A stretch of 20,050 nucleotides of DNA. Source: an uncultured Prevotella sp. (GTDB taxonomy: Bacteria > Bacteroidota > Bacteroidia > Bacteroidales > Bacteroidaceae). Under the pieces are notes generated by a model. The model was not told the origin of the DNA, made no database searches, and was given only the letters and a program-made list of their open reading frames with translations. The stretch lies in NCBI GenBank assembly GCA_900544825.1, contig UQWP01000067.1, positions 1-20,050 on the forward strand, given 5' to 3'. Positions within the stretch are counted from its first letter, which is position 1, and every line of letters starts with the position of its first letter. This document shows positions 1-6,127 of this stretch, piece after piece. Both the position numbers and the translations under genes were made by a program.

Positions 1-2
1 GG

Positions 3-332
3 CGTGATGGCGTAGGACTGAGCCAGGGACAGAAGCAGCGCATCCTGATAGCGAGGGCTGTTTATAAGAATCCTGACTATATCTTCCTGGACGAGGCAAC
101 CAACTCGCTAGATGCCAACAACGAGCGTAATATCGTGGAGAACCTGGACAAGTTCTATCAAGGCAAGACGGTTGTCATTGTGGCGCATCGCCTGAGCACG
201 GTGAAGAATGCCGACCAAATCGTGGTCCTTGACCAGGGAAAGGTGGTTGAGGTTGGCAACCATGAATCTTTGACCGCCAAGCGAGGGGCATATTATAATC
301 TTGTGAAGAATCAGTTGGAATTGGGAAACTAA
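3..332 (+). CDS. ABC transporter ATP-binding domain, C-terminal fragment (probable peptidase-domain exporter)
   Basis: The 3' end of an ABC transporter gene runs in from the left edge; the frame starts at base 3 and stops at 332. About 109 residues remain, covering the second half of the nucleotide-binding domain. They show a signature motif LSQGQKQR (a Q-for-G variant of LSGGQ), the Walker B and D-loop YIFLDEATNSLD, and the H-loop VIVAHRLSTV. The protein couples ATP hydrolysis to export across the inner membrane. The wording around the signature (DGVGLSQGQKQRILIARAVYKNP) resembles Bacteroidetes exporters with an N-terminal C39-type peptidase domain, which cleave and secrete double-glycine leader peptides. 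The peptidase and membrane parts lie outside the window, so that subtype is inferred. A strong hairpin terminator follows 37 bases after the stop. Confidence 0.88.
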   Translation, partial: RDGVGLSQGQKQRILIARAVYKNPDYIFLDEATNSLDANNERNIVENLDKFYQGKTVVIVAHRLSTVKNADQIVVLDQGKVVEVGNHESLTAKRGAYYNLVKNQLELGN

Positions 333-368
333 ATTGTTGTAGTTCATATACCCATATAAAAAGCGAAG

Positions 369-411
369 TCCCACCGTGGTACGCATCGTTGAGAGGCGTA
401 CCACGGTGGGA
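369..411. terminator. Strong bidirectional hairpin terminator
   Basis: A perfect 16-bp inverted repeat (369-384 and 396-411) with an 11-base loop lies between the end of the + strand ABC transporter gene and the end of the - strand gene stopping at 475. Read on the - strand, the right stem is followed by a T-rich run (CTTCGCTTTTTAT). On the + strand the tail is ATTTGTTG, which is weaker. It probably ends transcripts from both sides. Confidence 0.8.
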
Positions 412-474
412 TTTGTTGCTGCAAAAATACGCTTTTAATTTGAAACCTACACATCTATGTTGCTAAGTCCGGGT

Positions 475-2202
475 TTAGCATTCCTCTACTTTCCAAAGAT
501 CGTTACTTTTATATATAATAGCAATCTTGTGTATTGGCTTGCCGCTCATCATCTGTGGCAATCTTGCGTCTCGCGCATATTGGTCTAATTGCGCCTTTGC
601 TTCTTCTAAAGCCTTCATGCCTTCCTCATCAGTATCGCCCGACTTCAGGTATTTCAATTCCAAGAGATAAGCATGCGCTACCTCTGGGAAACGGGTAAGG
701 TCTGGAATCATCGTCAAGTCGCAATAGCCACCATTCAGTTCCATCTCTTGGATAATATAATAGTAGCCGCTATGGTTGAGATAGGCTGCGATGAAACCCT
801 GCAGGTTGCGTTCAGCCTGGATGCTGGAGTGGAGGCTGGTGCAATTCTTATAACCTTCGGCGATATACTCGATGGCAGGTTTGATGTCGCCATCCAATGC
901 CATCACATCGTATTGGTCGGCAAGATGGTTGTTGTTGATCTTTGAAACGGAATCGTACTCATCCAATACATAGTCATAGTATTGGCGGCGTACATTCTCG
1001 TTAGGGATTCCTAGCTTCACTCTTCTGCCACGCTTGCCGATGATGGTCAGCATACCGTAATAATAAAGCAGGCTAGGGAAGAGGGCTGGATCTATCAGGG
1101 CTTCCGCAGGGAAGCTCTCTCGCAGTTCTGCCCAAATGTATCCTTGGTTGATGATTTCCTTCAGCACGCTCTTGCGGTCGCCCTGCAACTTGTCTAAGAA
1201 GATAATCTTCTTCATCTTGGCATAGTCGGTCATGGTGTTCGGATCAATCATCTCTTCCGGAGCCTTTCCGAAACGGATATAGTTGCGGAGATAATAGATT
1301 ACCATATCCGAATTGAACATCTTTGGGTCTGTGTCCAAACTGTCCTTTGCGAAACAATAGTTGTCATACCAAGGCTTCATGTCTGTAATCAGCTGGTCGG
1401 TGGGAACCTTGATAAGACCTACTTCTCTGTAATATTCTATCATCTCTCGCACCTCGTTCTCGCTGAATCCCAGCATCATATTGAACATCGGGTCCATGGA
1501 TAGGTTGGTTCCGATGTTATAGCCGCTGTTGAGGTCATTCACCGTTACAGGACTTACGCCCATCATCAGGATACGATGGAACATTCCCTTGAATAGCTTG
1601 AAGAAATCACGATAGAATCCCTGTGTATGGGTCAAGGCATGATATACGGCTTCGCCCTCATTGCTCAAGACATTGTTGGTGAAGTTGTCGTACTCGTCGA
1701 TGATGAGATAGAGTTGTATGCTTTTGGCATTCGCCCAGACGTTTATCAGGTTCAATTTCTGTGCTGCATCCTTAGCTGCCTTAAACTCTTCTAAGAAAGA
1801 AGGCTGATAATACTTGGCGTATTTTTCTGCAAAACCATTCAGCACGGTTTCGCAATAGGCATTAAAGTTCTTCTCCAGTCCGTCTTTTCCGGCAGCTGCC
1901 TTAGAGAAGTCGAAGAACAGTACCTGATATTTACCTTGTTTTTCTGTGGGTTGTTTTTCTATCCAGGTATCTTTGAATGTGGTATGAAACGAGTCTTTCT
2001 TCTCGATGTCGTAGTATGCCTGAATCATGGTAAGGAATACGCTTTTGCCAAAACGGCGTGGGCGGATGAGATAGAGAAAGTCGCCTGCTTCCTCCATCTT
2101 GGGTATAAACATCGTCTTGTCTGTCAGAAATCTGTTCTGATTCTGAATCCAAGTAAAGTCGGCTATGCCGTAAGGTAATCTCTTGTAATCCATACGCTTC
2201 AA
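475..2202 (-). CDS. AAA-ATPase-like / PD-(D/E)XK nuclease superfamily protein
   Basis: A 575-residue protein of a family very common in Bacteroidales, combining an N-terminal AAA-ATPase-like domain with a C-terminal PD-(D/E)XK nuclease-like domain (Pfam AAA-ATPase_like plus DUF1703/PDDEXK_9, assigned from pattern memory). The N terminus has the family entry motif KRLPYGIADF and a P-loop-like RPRRFGKS near residue 50. A Walker B-like LYLIIDEYDNF follows about 160 residues later. Near the C terminus, GYCDLTMIPD followed by AYLLELKYLK gives the D...ExK pattern of the nuclease fold. The biological role of the family is not established. The -7 promoter box lies only about 13 bases from the first ATG, so the methionine at codon 4 (MDYKRLP) may be the true start. 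The gene stands alone, divergent from pdxS and convergent with the ABC transporter. Confidence 0.85.
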   Translation of the reverse strand: MKRMDYKRLPYGIADFTWIQNQNRFLTDKTMFIPKMEEAGDFLYLIRPRRFGKSVFLTMIQAYYDIEKKDSFHTTFKDTWIEKQPTEKQGKYQVLFFDFSKAAAGKDGLEKNFNAYCETVLNGFAEKYAKYYQPSFLEEFKAAKDAAQKLNLINVWANAKSIQLYLIIDEYDNFTNNVLSNEGEAVYHALTHTQGFYRDFFKLFKGMFHRILMMGVSPVTVNDLNSGYNIGTNLSMDPMFNMMLGFSENEVREMIEYYREVGLIKVPTDQLITDMKPWYDNYCFAKDSLDTDPKMFNSDMVIYYLRNYIRFGKAPEEMIDPNTMTDYAKMKKIIFLDKLQGDRKSVLKEIINQGYIWAELRESFPAEALIDPALFPSLLYYYGMLTIIGKRGRRVKLGIPNENVRRQYYDYVLDEYDSVSKINNNHLADQYDVMALDGDIKPAIEYIAEGYKNCTSLHSSIQAERNLQGFIAAYLNHSGYYYIIQEMELNGGYCDLTMIPDLTRFPEVAHAYLLELKYLKSGDTDEEGMKALEEAKAQLDQYARDARLPQMMSGKPIHKIAIIYKSNDLWKVEEC

Positions 2203-2215
2203 AGTTTATTTGGGG

Positions 2216-2247
2216 CAAAGTTACAACAATTTATTGAATGCCGCAAG
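2216..2247 (-). promoter_or_regulatory. Bacteroidetes-type promoter for the AAA-ATPase-like gene
   Basis: On the - strand the -7 box is TAACTTTG (2216-2223), a full match to TAnnTTTG. A CTTG (2244-2247) serves as -33 box with a 20-base spacer. The start codon is about 13 bases downstream, so the leader is very short. Confidence 0.6.
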
Positions 2248-2404
2248 TTTTTTGAGAGAAATCTGATGGACTAGTGTTCCATCCCACATTTCTGTCGTTT
2301 TATGTTAGCCGCCTAATCTGTGTAATGCTTTGCATATTTCGGAATATGGCTTATACTTTTGCGAATCATCCTTTATACAAAATGACTCAATGTTTGCAGA
2401 ATTT

Positions 2405-2445
2405 GGAACATTTTTCTGCTGTTTCGCAGAAAAATGTTTCCTTTG
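2405..2445 (+). promoter_or_regulatory. pdxS promoter region with a long inverted repeat (candidate operator)
   Basis: A 15-bp inverted repeat with one bulged base (2405-2419 and 2426-2441, loop 6) lies 34 bases before the pdxS start. The best -7 candidate, TTCCTTTG (2438-2445), is one base off TAnnTTTG, and TCTG at 2415-2418 lies 19 bases upstream as a poor -33 box. If that promoter is right, the inverted repeat overlaps it and acts at the DNA level. If transcription starts further upstream, it would be a leader hairpin. Confidence 0.4.
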
Positions 2446-2475
2446 CAGCCGTAAAAAGATAAAATTAAAAGAATT

Positions 2476-3351
2476 ATGGCAGAAAATAGACAAGAATTGA
2501 ACCGCAACTTGGCTCAGATGCTCAAGGGTGGTGTGATTATGGATGTAACAACTCCAGAACAGGCAAGAATCGCAGAGGCTGCAGGTGCATGCGCAGTAAT
2601 GGCTTTGGAACGTATTCCTGCTGATATCCGTGCAGCAGGTGGTGTTTCTCGTATGAGCGACCCTAAGATGATTAAGGGTATCCAGGAGGCTGTTTCTATC
2701 CCTGTAATGGCTAAGTGCCGTATCGGTCACTTCGCTGAGGCTCAGATTCTTCAGGCTATCGAAATCGACTATATCGACGAGAGCGAGGTGCTCTCTCCAG
2801 CAGATAACGTTTATCACATCGATAAGACTCAGTTTGACGTACCATTCGTTTGTGGTGCCAAGAACCTGGGCGAGGCGCTCCGCCGTATCGCTGAGGGTGC
2901 TACCATGATCCGTACCAAGGGTGAGCCTGGAACAGGTGATGTGGTTCAGGCTGTTACCCACATGCGTATGATGCAGAGCGAAATCCGCCGCCTGGTTTCT
3001 ATGAGCGAGGATGAGCTTTATGAGGCTGCCAAGCAGTTGCAGGCTCCTTACGACCTGGTGAAGTATGTTCACGAGAACGGCAAGTTGCCAGTGGTTAACT
3101 TTGCTGCCGGTGGTGTGGCTACTCCAGCTGATGCTGCCCTGATGATGCAGCTCGGTGCTGAGGGTGTATTCGTAGGCTCTGGTATCTTCAAGAGCGGTAA
3201 CCCTGCTAAGCGTGCGCAGGCTATCGTGAAAGCTGTTACCAATTACAATGACCCTAAGATGCTGGCTGAGTTGAGCGAGGACCTTGGCGAGGCAATGGTA
3301 GGTATCAATGAGCAGGAGATTGCTTTGCTCATGGCTGAACGTGGAAAGTAG
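2476..3351 (+). CDS. pdxS: Pyridoxal 5'-phosphate synthase, lyase subunit PdxS
   Basis: A 291-residue protein of normal family length. PdxS is the (beta/alpha)8-barrel synthase of the DXP-independent vitamin B6 route. In the cytoplasm it makes PLP from ribose 5-phosphate, glyceraldehyde 3-phosphate and ammonia from PdxT, and the complex is typically 12+12 subunits. Family residues are visible: the N-terminal KGGVIMDVTTPEQARIAE with the active-site aspartate (D23), the Schiff-base lysine K80 in PVMAKCRIGHF, and the second lysine K148 in IRTKGEPGTG. GGVATPADAA and FVGSGIFKS form the phosphate-binding end. The stop is followed after four bases by the pdxT start, so both are translated from one message. 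There is no clear Shine-Dalgarno sequence, as is usual in this phylum. Confidence 0.98.
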   Translation: MAENRQELNRNLAQMLKGGVIMDVTTPEQARIAEAAGACAVMALERIPADIRAAGGVSRMSDPKMIKGIQEAVSIPVMAKCRIGHFAEAQILQAIEIDYIDESEVLSPADNVYHIDKTQFDVPFVCGAKNLGEALRRIAEGATMIRTKGEPGTGDVVQAVTHMRMMQSEIRRLVSMSEDELYEAAKQLQAPYDLVKYVHENGKLPVVNFAAGGVATPADAALMMQLGAEGVFVGSGIFKSGNPAKRAQAIVKAVTNYNDPKMLAELSEDLGEAMVGINEQEIALLMAERGK

Positions 3352-3355
3352 AAAA

Positions 3356-3925
3356 ATGAGAATAGCTGTATTAGCTTTACAAGGCGCTTTTGCTGAGCAC
3401 AGACAGAAACTGGCTCAGCTGGGCGTGGATAGTTTTGAGGTTCGCCAGTTGAAGGATTGGGACCAGCCGAAGGATGGCTTGATTATTCCGGGTGGTGAGA
3501 GTACCACCCAGGCGAAGCTCTTGAATGAACTGGGATTGATGGAGCCTGTGAAGGAGGCGATTGCTGCAGGATTACCTGTTTATGGTACTTGTGCCGGCTT
3601 GATTCTTCTTGCAAAGAAGATTGAGGGTGAGCCTAGCCAGCGCATTGCTTCCATGGACATCACGGCTTTGAGAAATGCCTACGGTCGCCAGTTGGGCAGT
3701 TTCTACATCGAGGCTCCGATGAAGGGCATCGAGGGAAATATCCCAATGACTTTCATCCGTGCCCCTTATATTAAAGAGGTGTGGGGAGATGCTGAGGTTT
3801 TGGCGGAGGTAGATGGTAAGATTGTGGCTGCCCGCCAGGGCAAGCAGCTCGTTACCGCCTTCCATCCGGAATTGAACGAAAGCCTGGAGATTCATAAGTA
3901 TTTTCTAGGGATGTGCAAGGAGTAG
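3356..3925 (+). CDS. pdxT: Pyridoxal 5'-phosphate synthase, glutaminase subunit PdxT
   Basis: A 189-residue class I glutamine amidotransferase that supplies ammonia to PdxS. The catalytic triad is C79 in VYGTCAGLILL and H170/E172 in TAFHPEL. The family motifs GGEST (residues 47-51, oxyanion region) and NAYGRQ (108-113) are present. An upstream in-frame start at 3308 would add 16 residues overlapping the end of pdxS. ATG 3356 is preferred because MRIAVLALQGAFAEH is the normal N terminus and it follows the pdxS stop by four bases. It is the last gene of a two-gene operon. Confidence 0.98.
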   Translation: MRIAVLALQGAFAEHRQKLAQLGVDSFEVRQLKDWDQPKDGLIIPGGESTTQAKLLNELGLMEPVKEAIAAGLPVYGTCAGLILLAKKIEGEPSQRIASMDITALRNAYGRQLGSFYIEAPMKGIEGNIPMTFIRAPYIKEVWGDAEVLAEVDGKIVAARQGKQLVTAFHPELNESLEIHKYFLGMCKE

Positions 3926-3956
3926 GCTTCATCCTATGTTGAAACTTACTTCGATG

Positions 3957-3980
3957 GCTGATGAAATAGGCTTCATCGGC
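3957..3980 (+). repeat. Small hairpin downstream of pdxT
   Basis: GCTGATGAA (3957-3965) pairs with TTCATCGGC (3972-3980) with one G-U wobble around a 6-base loop. The sequence TAGGCTTCATC occurs twice here (3923-3933, overlapping the pdxT stop, and 3967-3977). No T-run follows, so this alone is not a convincing terminator. Confidence 0.35.
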
Positions 3981-3998
3981 ACATGAAGCTATATAGCA

Positions 3999-4064
3999 AA
4001 GTATCTTAGGATACATTGCCAAGTATCTTAAGATACATGAGCAAGTATCCTAAGATACTTTTTT
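3999..4064. repeat. Three tandem 22-bp palindromic repeats, probable bidirectional terminator
   Basis: Three copies of an AAGTATCTTAAGATAC-type unit start at 3999, 4021 and 4043, an exact 22-base period. Each is almost self-complementary, differing only in the central bases (TTAG, TTAA, CTAA). Short spacers (TTGCC, TGAGC) separate them, and the third copy runs into T6. The array lies between the convergent ends of pdxT and murF. The last hairpin plus T-run fits a + strand terminator. The arms can also pair between copies, giving larger alternative structures on either strand. Confidence 0.6.
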
Positions 4065-4114
4065 GTTCTTCTTTATATCCTTGAAATCAATTTTTCATGG
4101 CGCATTCAAATTTC

Positions 4115-5416
4115 TTATAACAACTCAGGAAGCTGGAAGAGCTTCACGCTGTTGCTGCCCTTGATGAGGATGTAATGGTCGTGAGGCTGGTTCGCCTTGA
4201 GCGCTTCCTTCACTTCCTCTACATTCTGGAACTTGCGGTAGCTGCATGGAATATCCTTGAACTCATCGCCTACCAGCCATACATTCTCCAGGCCGGCTGC
4301 CTGCAACTGATCTACTACCTTCTGATGCTCCTCGTGGCTCACTTCGCCGAGCTCGCCCATCTGTCCGAGAATCGCCATCTTATGAGGCACATCCATCACG
4401 CGGAAGTTCTCTATGGCGGCTGCCATGCTCGATGGGTTGGCATTGTAGGCATCTACCACCAGCTTGTTGTGCGCCGTCTCTTCCAACTGCGAACGGTTGT
4501 TGCTTGGGATGTAGTTCTCCAGAGCATGATCTATCTGCTGAGGCTTCACATCGAAATGAAGACCGATGGTGATGGCGGCAAGCATGTTGTCGATATTGTA
4601 GGAGCCGATGAGATGCGTCTGAACCTCATGCCAGTCGAAACTTTCTGTGCGCCAGCGGAACTTCAGGAATGGAGCACAGGAGATGACTTCTCCCCATACA
4701 TCGCAGTTTTCATCCTTGCCGTAGGTGATGAGGCGGTTGATATTGCGCTGCTCTGCCATCTGTATCAGGTGCTCGTTGTCGGCATTGATGAAGACGAGGG
4801 CATCATTGGCTGCGAGGTAATCATAGAGTTCTCCCTTGGTCTTCTTCACGCCTTCGAAGCTTCCGAACCCCTGCAGGTGGGCACGCCCCACATTGGTAAT
4901 CATACCGCAGGTAGGCTCCACGTATTCCACGAGTTTCCGGATGTCGTCTGGATGGGAAGCACCCATCTCAACAACGGCAATTTCATTCTCTGGTGCCAGA
5001 CGGAAGAGGGTCTTTGGTACGCCTACATCATTATTGAAGTTACCCTGGGTGAACATCACGTTGAACTTCTCGCCGAGAACGGCAGAGACGAGTTCCTTGG
5101 TGGTGGTCTTGCCGTTGGTTCCGGTGATTCCCACTATGGGAATCTCGAAGTGGCGGCGATGCTCACGGGCTAGTTCCTTGAAGGTGGTGAGGCAGTCCTC
5201 TACGAGGATGTAGCGCTCGTCGCCCTCCTTGGCATACTCTTTTTCATCTACAATTACATAGGCACAGCCTTTCTCCAAAGCCATGTCGGCAAACTTGTTG
5301 CCATCAAACGATGCGCCCTTCAAAGCCAGGAAGATACTGCCCTTTGGGCAGTCGCGGCTGTCAGTGGTAATCACTGGGTGCGCTTGGTAAATCTGATAGA
5401 GTTCTGAAATATCCAT
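4115..5416 (-). CDS. murF: UDP-N-acetylmuramoyl-tripeptide--D-alanyl-D-alanine ligase MurF
   Basis: A 433-residue Mur ligase that adds the D-Ala-D-Ala dipeptide to UDP-MurNAc-tripeptide in the last cytoplasmic step of peptidoglycan precursor synthesis. The N-terminal substrate domain has ITTDSR (residues 16-21) and GSIFLALKGASFDGNKF, typical of MurF. The ATP-binding loop is GITGTNGKTTTKE (about 96-108), followed by VVEMGASHPDDI (148-159) and TNVGRAHLQGFGS (174-186). The C-terminal domain carries VDAYNANPSSM (321-331), a MurF hallmark, and IKGSNS (418-423). It stands alone, not in the usual division and cell wall cluster, and is read from its own promoter, divergent from the small-protein/folP operon. 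The ddl gene that makes its dipeptide substrate lies 12 kb away in this window. Confidence 0.97.
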   Translation of the reverse strand: MDISELYQIYQAHPVITTDSRDCPKGSIFLALKGASFDGNKFADMALEKGCAYVIVDEKEYAKEGDERYILVEDCLTTFKELAREHRRHFEIPIVGITGTNGKTTTKELVSAVLGEKFNVMFTQGNFNNDVGVPKTLFRLAPENEIAVVEMGASHPDDIRKLVEYVEPTCGMITNVGRAHLQGFGSFEGVKKTKGELYDYLAANDALVFINADNEHLIQMAEQRNINRLITYGKDENCDVWGEVISCAPFLKFRWRTESFDWHEVQTHLIGSYNIDNMLAAITIGLHFDVKPQQIDHALENYIPSNNRSQLEETAHNKLVVDAYNANPSSMAAAIENFRVMDVPHKMAILGQMGELGEVSHEEHQKVVDQLQAAGLENVWLVGDEFKDIPCSYRKFQNVEEVKEALKANQPHDHYILIKGSNSVKLFQLPELL

Positions 5417-5440
5417 TGTCTATAACTATTATTTTGAGTG

Positions 5441-5471
5441 CAAAAGTAATCTAAATTGTGGACATAACAAA
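5441..5471 (-). promoter_or_regulatory. Consensus Bacteroidetes promoter for murF
   Basis: On the - strand, TTTG (5468-5471), a 19-base spacer and TACTTTTG (5441-5448) match TTTG-N19-TAnnTTTG exactly. The start codon is 24 bases downstream of the -7 box. Confidence 0.75.
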
Positions 5472-5512
5472 CAATTTTCCCAAAAAAAGATGGTTATCTC
5501 GAATATTCTTTC

Positions 5513-5520
5513 TATTTTTG
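5513..5520 (+). promoter_or_regulatory. -7 element of the small membrane protein-folP-cdaA operon, flanked by an inverted repeat
   Basis: TATTTTTG fully matches the Bacteroidetes -7 box TAnnTTTG. No good -33 box is seen 19-21 bases upstream. A 9-bp perfect inverted repeat (TCGAATATT at 5499-5507, AATATTCGA at 5525-5533) frames the box symmetrically, a layout expected of a repressor or activator site. The implied transcript starts near 5525-5530, after the upstream ATG at 5490. Confidence 0.5.
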
Positions 5521-5558
5521 CAGAAATATTCGATGAATCTTTAGAAAGTGAGGTCGGA

Positions 5559-5780
5559 ATGGGTATCAGAGATGAAAGAGAAAAAGTGAAAGTGAGGAAA
5601 GAAAAGCTTGGTGGCTATTTCTTCAGTTTATCCCAGTTGACGTTTACTGGAACTGGGGTTGGAGGTTTCTTGCCGTTGCTGAAAGGTGAAGCTACGGTCG
5701 GTGATGTCTCTGTGTTAATTTTTGGTGTTTTGGCTACAGCTGTTTTTGCAGGTATAGCTAATAAGATTTTAAAATATTGA
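5559..5780 (+). CDS. Small two-helix membrane protein (DUF6722-like)
   Basis: A 73-residue protein with a charged N terminus (GIRDEREKVKVRKEKLGG) and two hydrophobic segments, about residues 21-42 and 49-67. The short turn between them is KGEATVGD, giving a probable helical hairpin in the inner membrane. Layout and wording recall the Bacteroidales family DUF6722, an assignment from memory. An in-frame ATG at 5490 would give 96 residues, but it lies upstream of the -7 box at 5513-5520, so ATG 5559 is preferred. Function unknown. It is the first gene of a run with intergenic gaps of only 4-11 bases that continues into three microproteins, folP and cdaA. Confidence 0.7.
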   Translation: MGIRDEREKVKVRKEKLGGYFFSLSQLTFTGTGVGGFLPLLKGEATVGDVSVLIFGVLATAVFAGIANKILKY

Positions 5781-5784
5781 TTAT

Positions 5785-5889
5785 ATGAGTTATTTAGCAT
5801 TATTTTTTCTGATTTGCTGTATCGTCGGTGGAAGTTTTTTAGCTTGGTTATATACAAAACCAGGTGAGAAATGGTTGAAAGATTTGTAA
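5785..5889 (+). CDS. Membrane microprotein 1 with YTKPG motif (34 aa)
   Basis: A 34-residue open frame starts four bases after the previous stop. It has one hydrophobic helix (about residues 3-21) followed by AWLYTKPGEKWLKDL. The same ending recurs in the next two frames, which supports all three as genes. The charged C-terminal tail after a single helix suggests a single-pass inner-membrane protein, with the lysine-rich tail probably in the cytoplasm. No known function is recognised. It may be a regulatory or accessory subunit of a membrane protein. Confidence 0.75.
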   Translation: MSYLALFFLICCIVGGSFLAWLYTKPGEKWLKDL

Positions 5890-5900
5890 AATGTTAAGCT

Positions 5901-6014
5901 ATGGAAGTTTACAATGGACTATTGTTTTTCTTTGTGGTTGGAACAATCATAAGTGGATGTTTTCTTGCCTGGACTTACACTAAGCCAGGTAAAAAGTGGC
6001 TTAAAGAATTGTAG
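5901..6014 (+). CDS. Membrane microprotein 2 with YTKPG motif (37 aa)
   Basis: A 37-residue frame begins 11 bases after microprotein 1. It has a hydrophobic helix (about residues 6-24) and the tail AWTYTKPGKKWLKEL. The helix differs strongly from copies 1 and 3 (FFFVVGTIISGCFL) while the tail is nearly identical, so selection appears to act on the tail sequence and only on hydrophobicity in the helix. An ATG at 5891 is in another frame and is not used. Function unknown. Confidence 0.75.
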   Translation: MEVYNGLLFFFVVGTIISGCFLAWTYTKPGKKWLKEL

Positions 6015-6018
6015 AATT

Positions 6019-6123
6019 ATGAGCTATTTGGCATTGTTCTTTATGATAACTTCTATTGTTGTTATTGCTCTTATAGCTTGGAGTTACACCAAGCCTGGCG
6101 AGAAATGGTTGAAAGAGTTATAA
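6019..6123 (+). CDS. Membrane microprotein 3 with YTKPG motif (34 aa)
   Basis: A 34-residue frame starts four bases after microprotein 2 and ends four bases before folP. It shares the N terminus MSYLALFF with microprotein 1 and has the tail AWSYTKPGEKWLKEL. Copies 1 and 3 use different codons for the same residues (for example TATTTAGCATTATTT versus TATTTGGCATTGTTC), so the duplication is old and the protein sequence, not the DNA, is conserved. Function unknown. Confidence 0.75.
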   Translation: MSYLALFFMITSIVVIALIAWSYTKPGEKWLKEL

Positions 6124-6127
6124 TCCG

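Noticed and set aside
422..429. TATTTTTG on the - strand upstream of the 369-411 hairpin, which could suggest a small RNA
   Set aside because: There is no -33 box at the right distance and the hairpin is fully explained as a shared terminator.
2305..3072. A 255-codon - strand open frame over pdxS and its upstream region
   Set aside because: It is antisense to pdxS and its product looks like random antisense sequence rich in His, Leu and Cys.
3308..3355. Longer pdxT start giving 16 extra residues
   Set aside because: It overlaps pdxS and the extra residues are not like the family N terminus; ATG 3356 is ideal.
4175..5173. A 332-codon + strand open frame opposite murF
   Set aside because: It is antisense to a clear murF, has no recognisable motif and arises from codon bias of the real gene.
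5615..5857. An 80-codon - strand open frame opposite the first small membrane proteins
   Set aside because: The + strand frames share a repeated protein motif, which this frame does not explain, so it is taken as a shadow.
5891..5962. Out-of-frame ATG at 5891 as a separate small gene
   Set aside because: Its product lacks the conserved tail; the ATG at 5901 gives the homologous microprotein.
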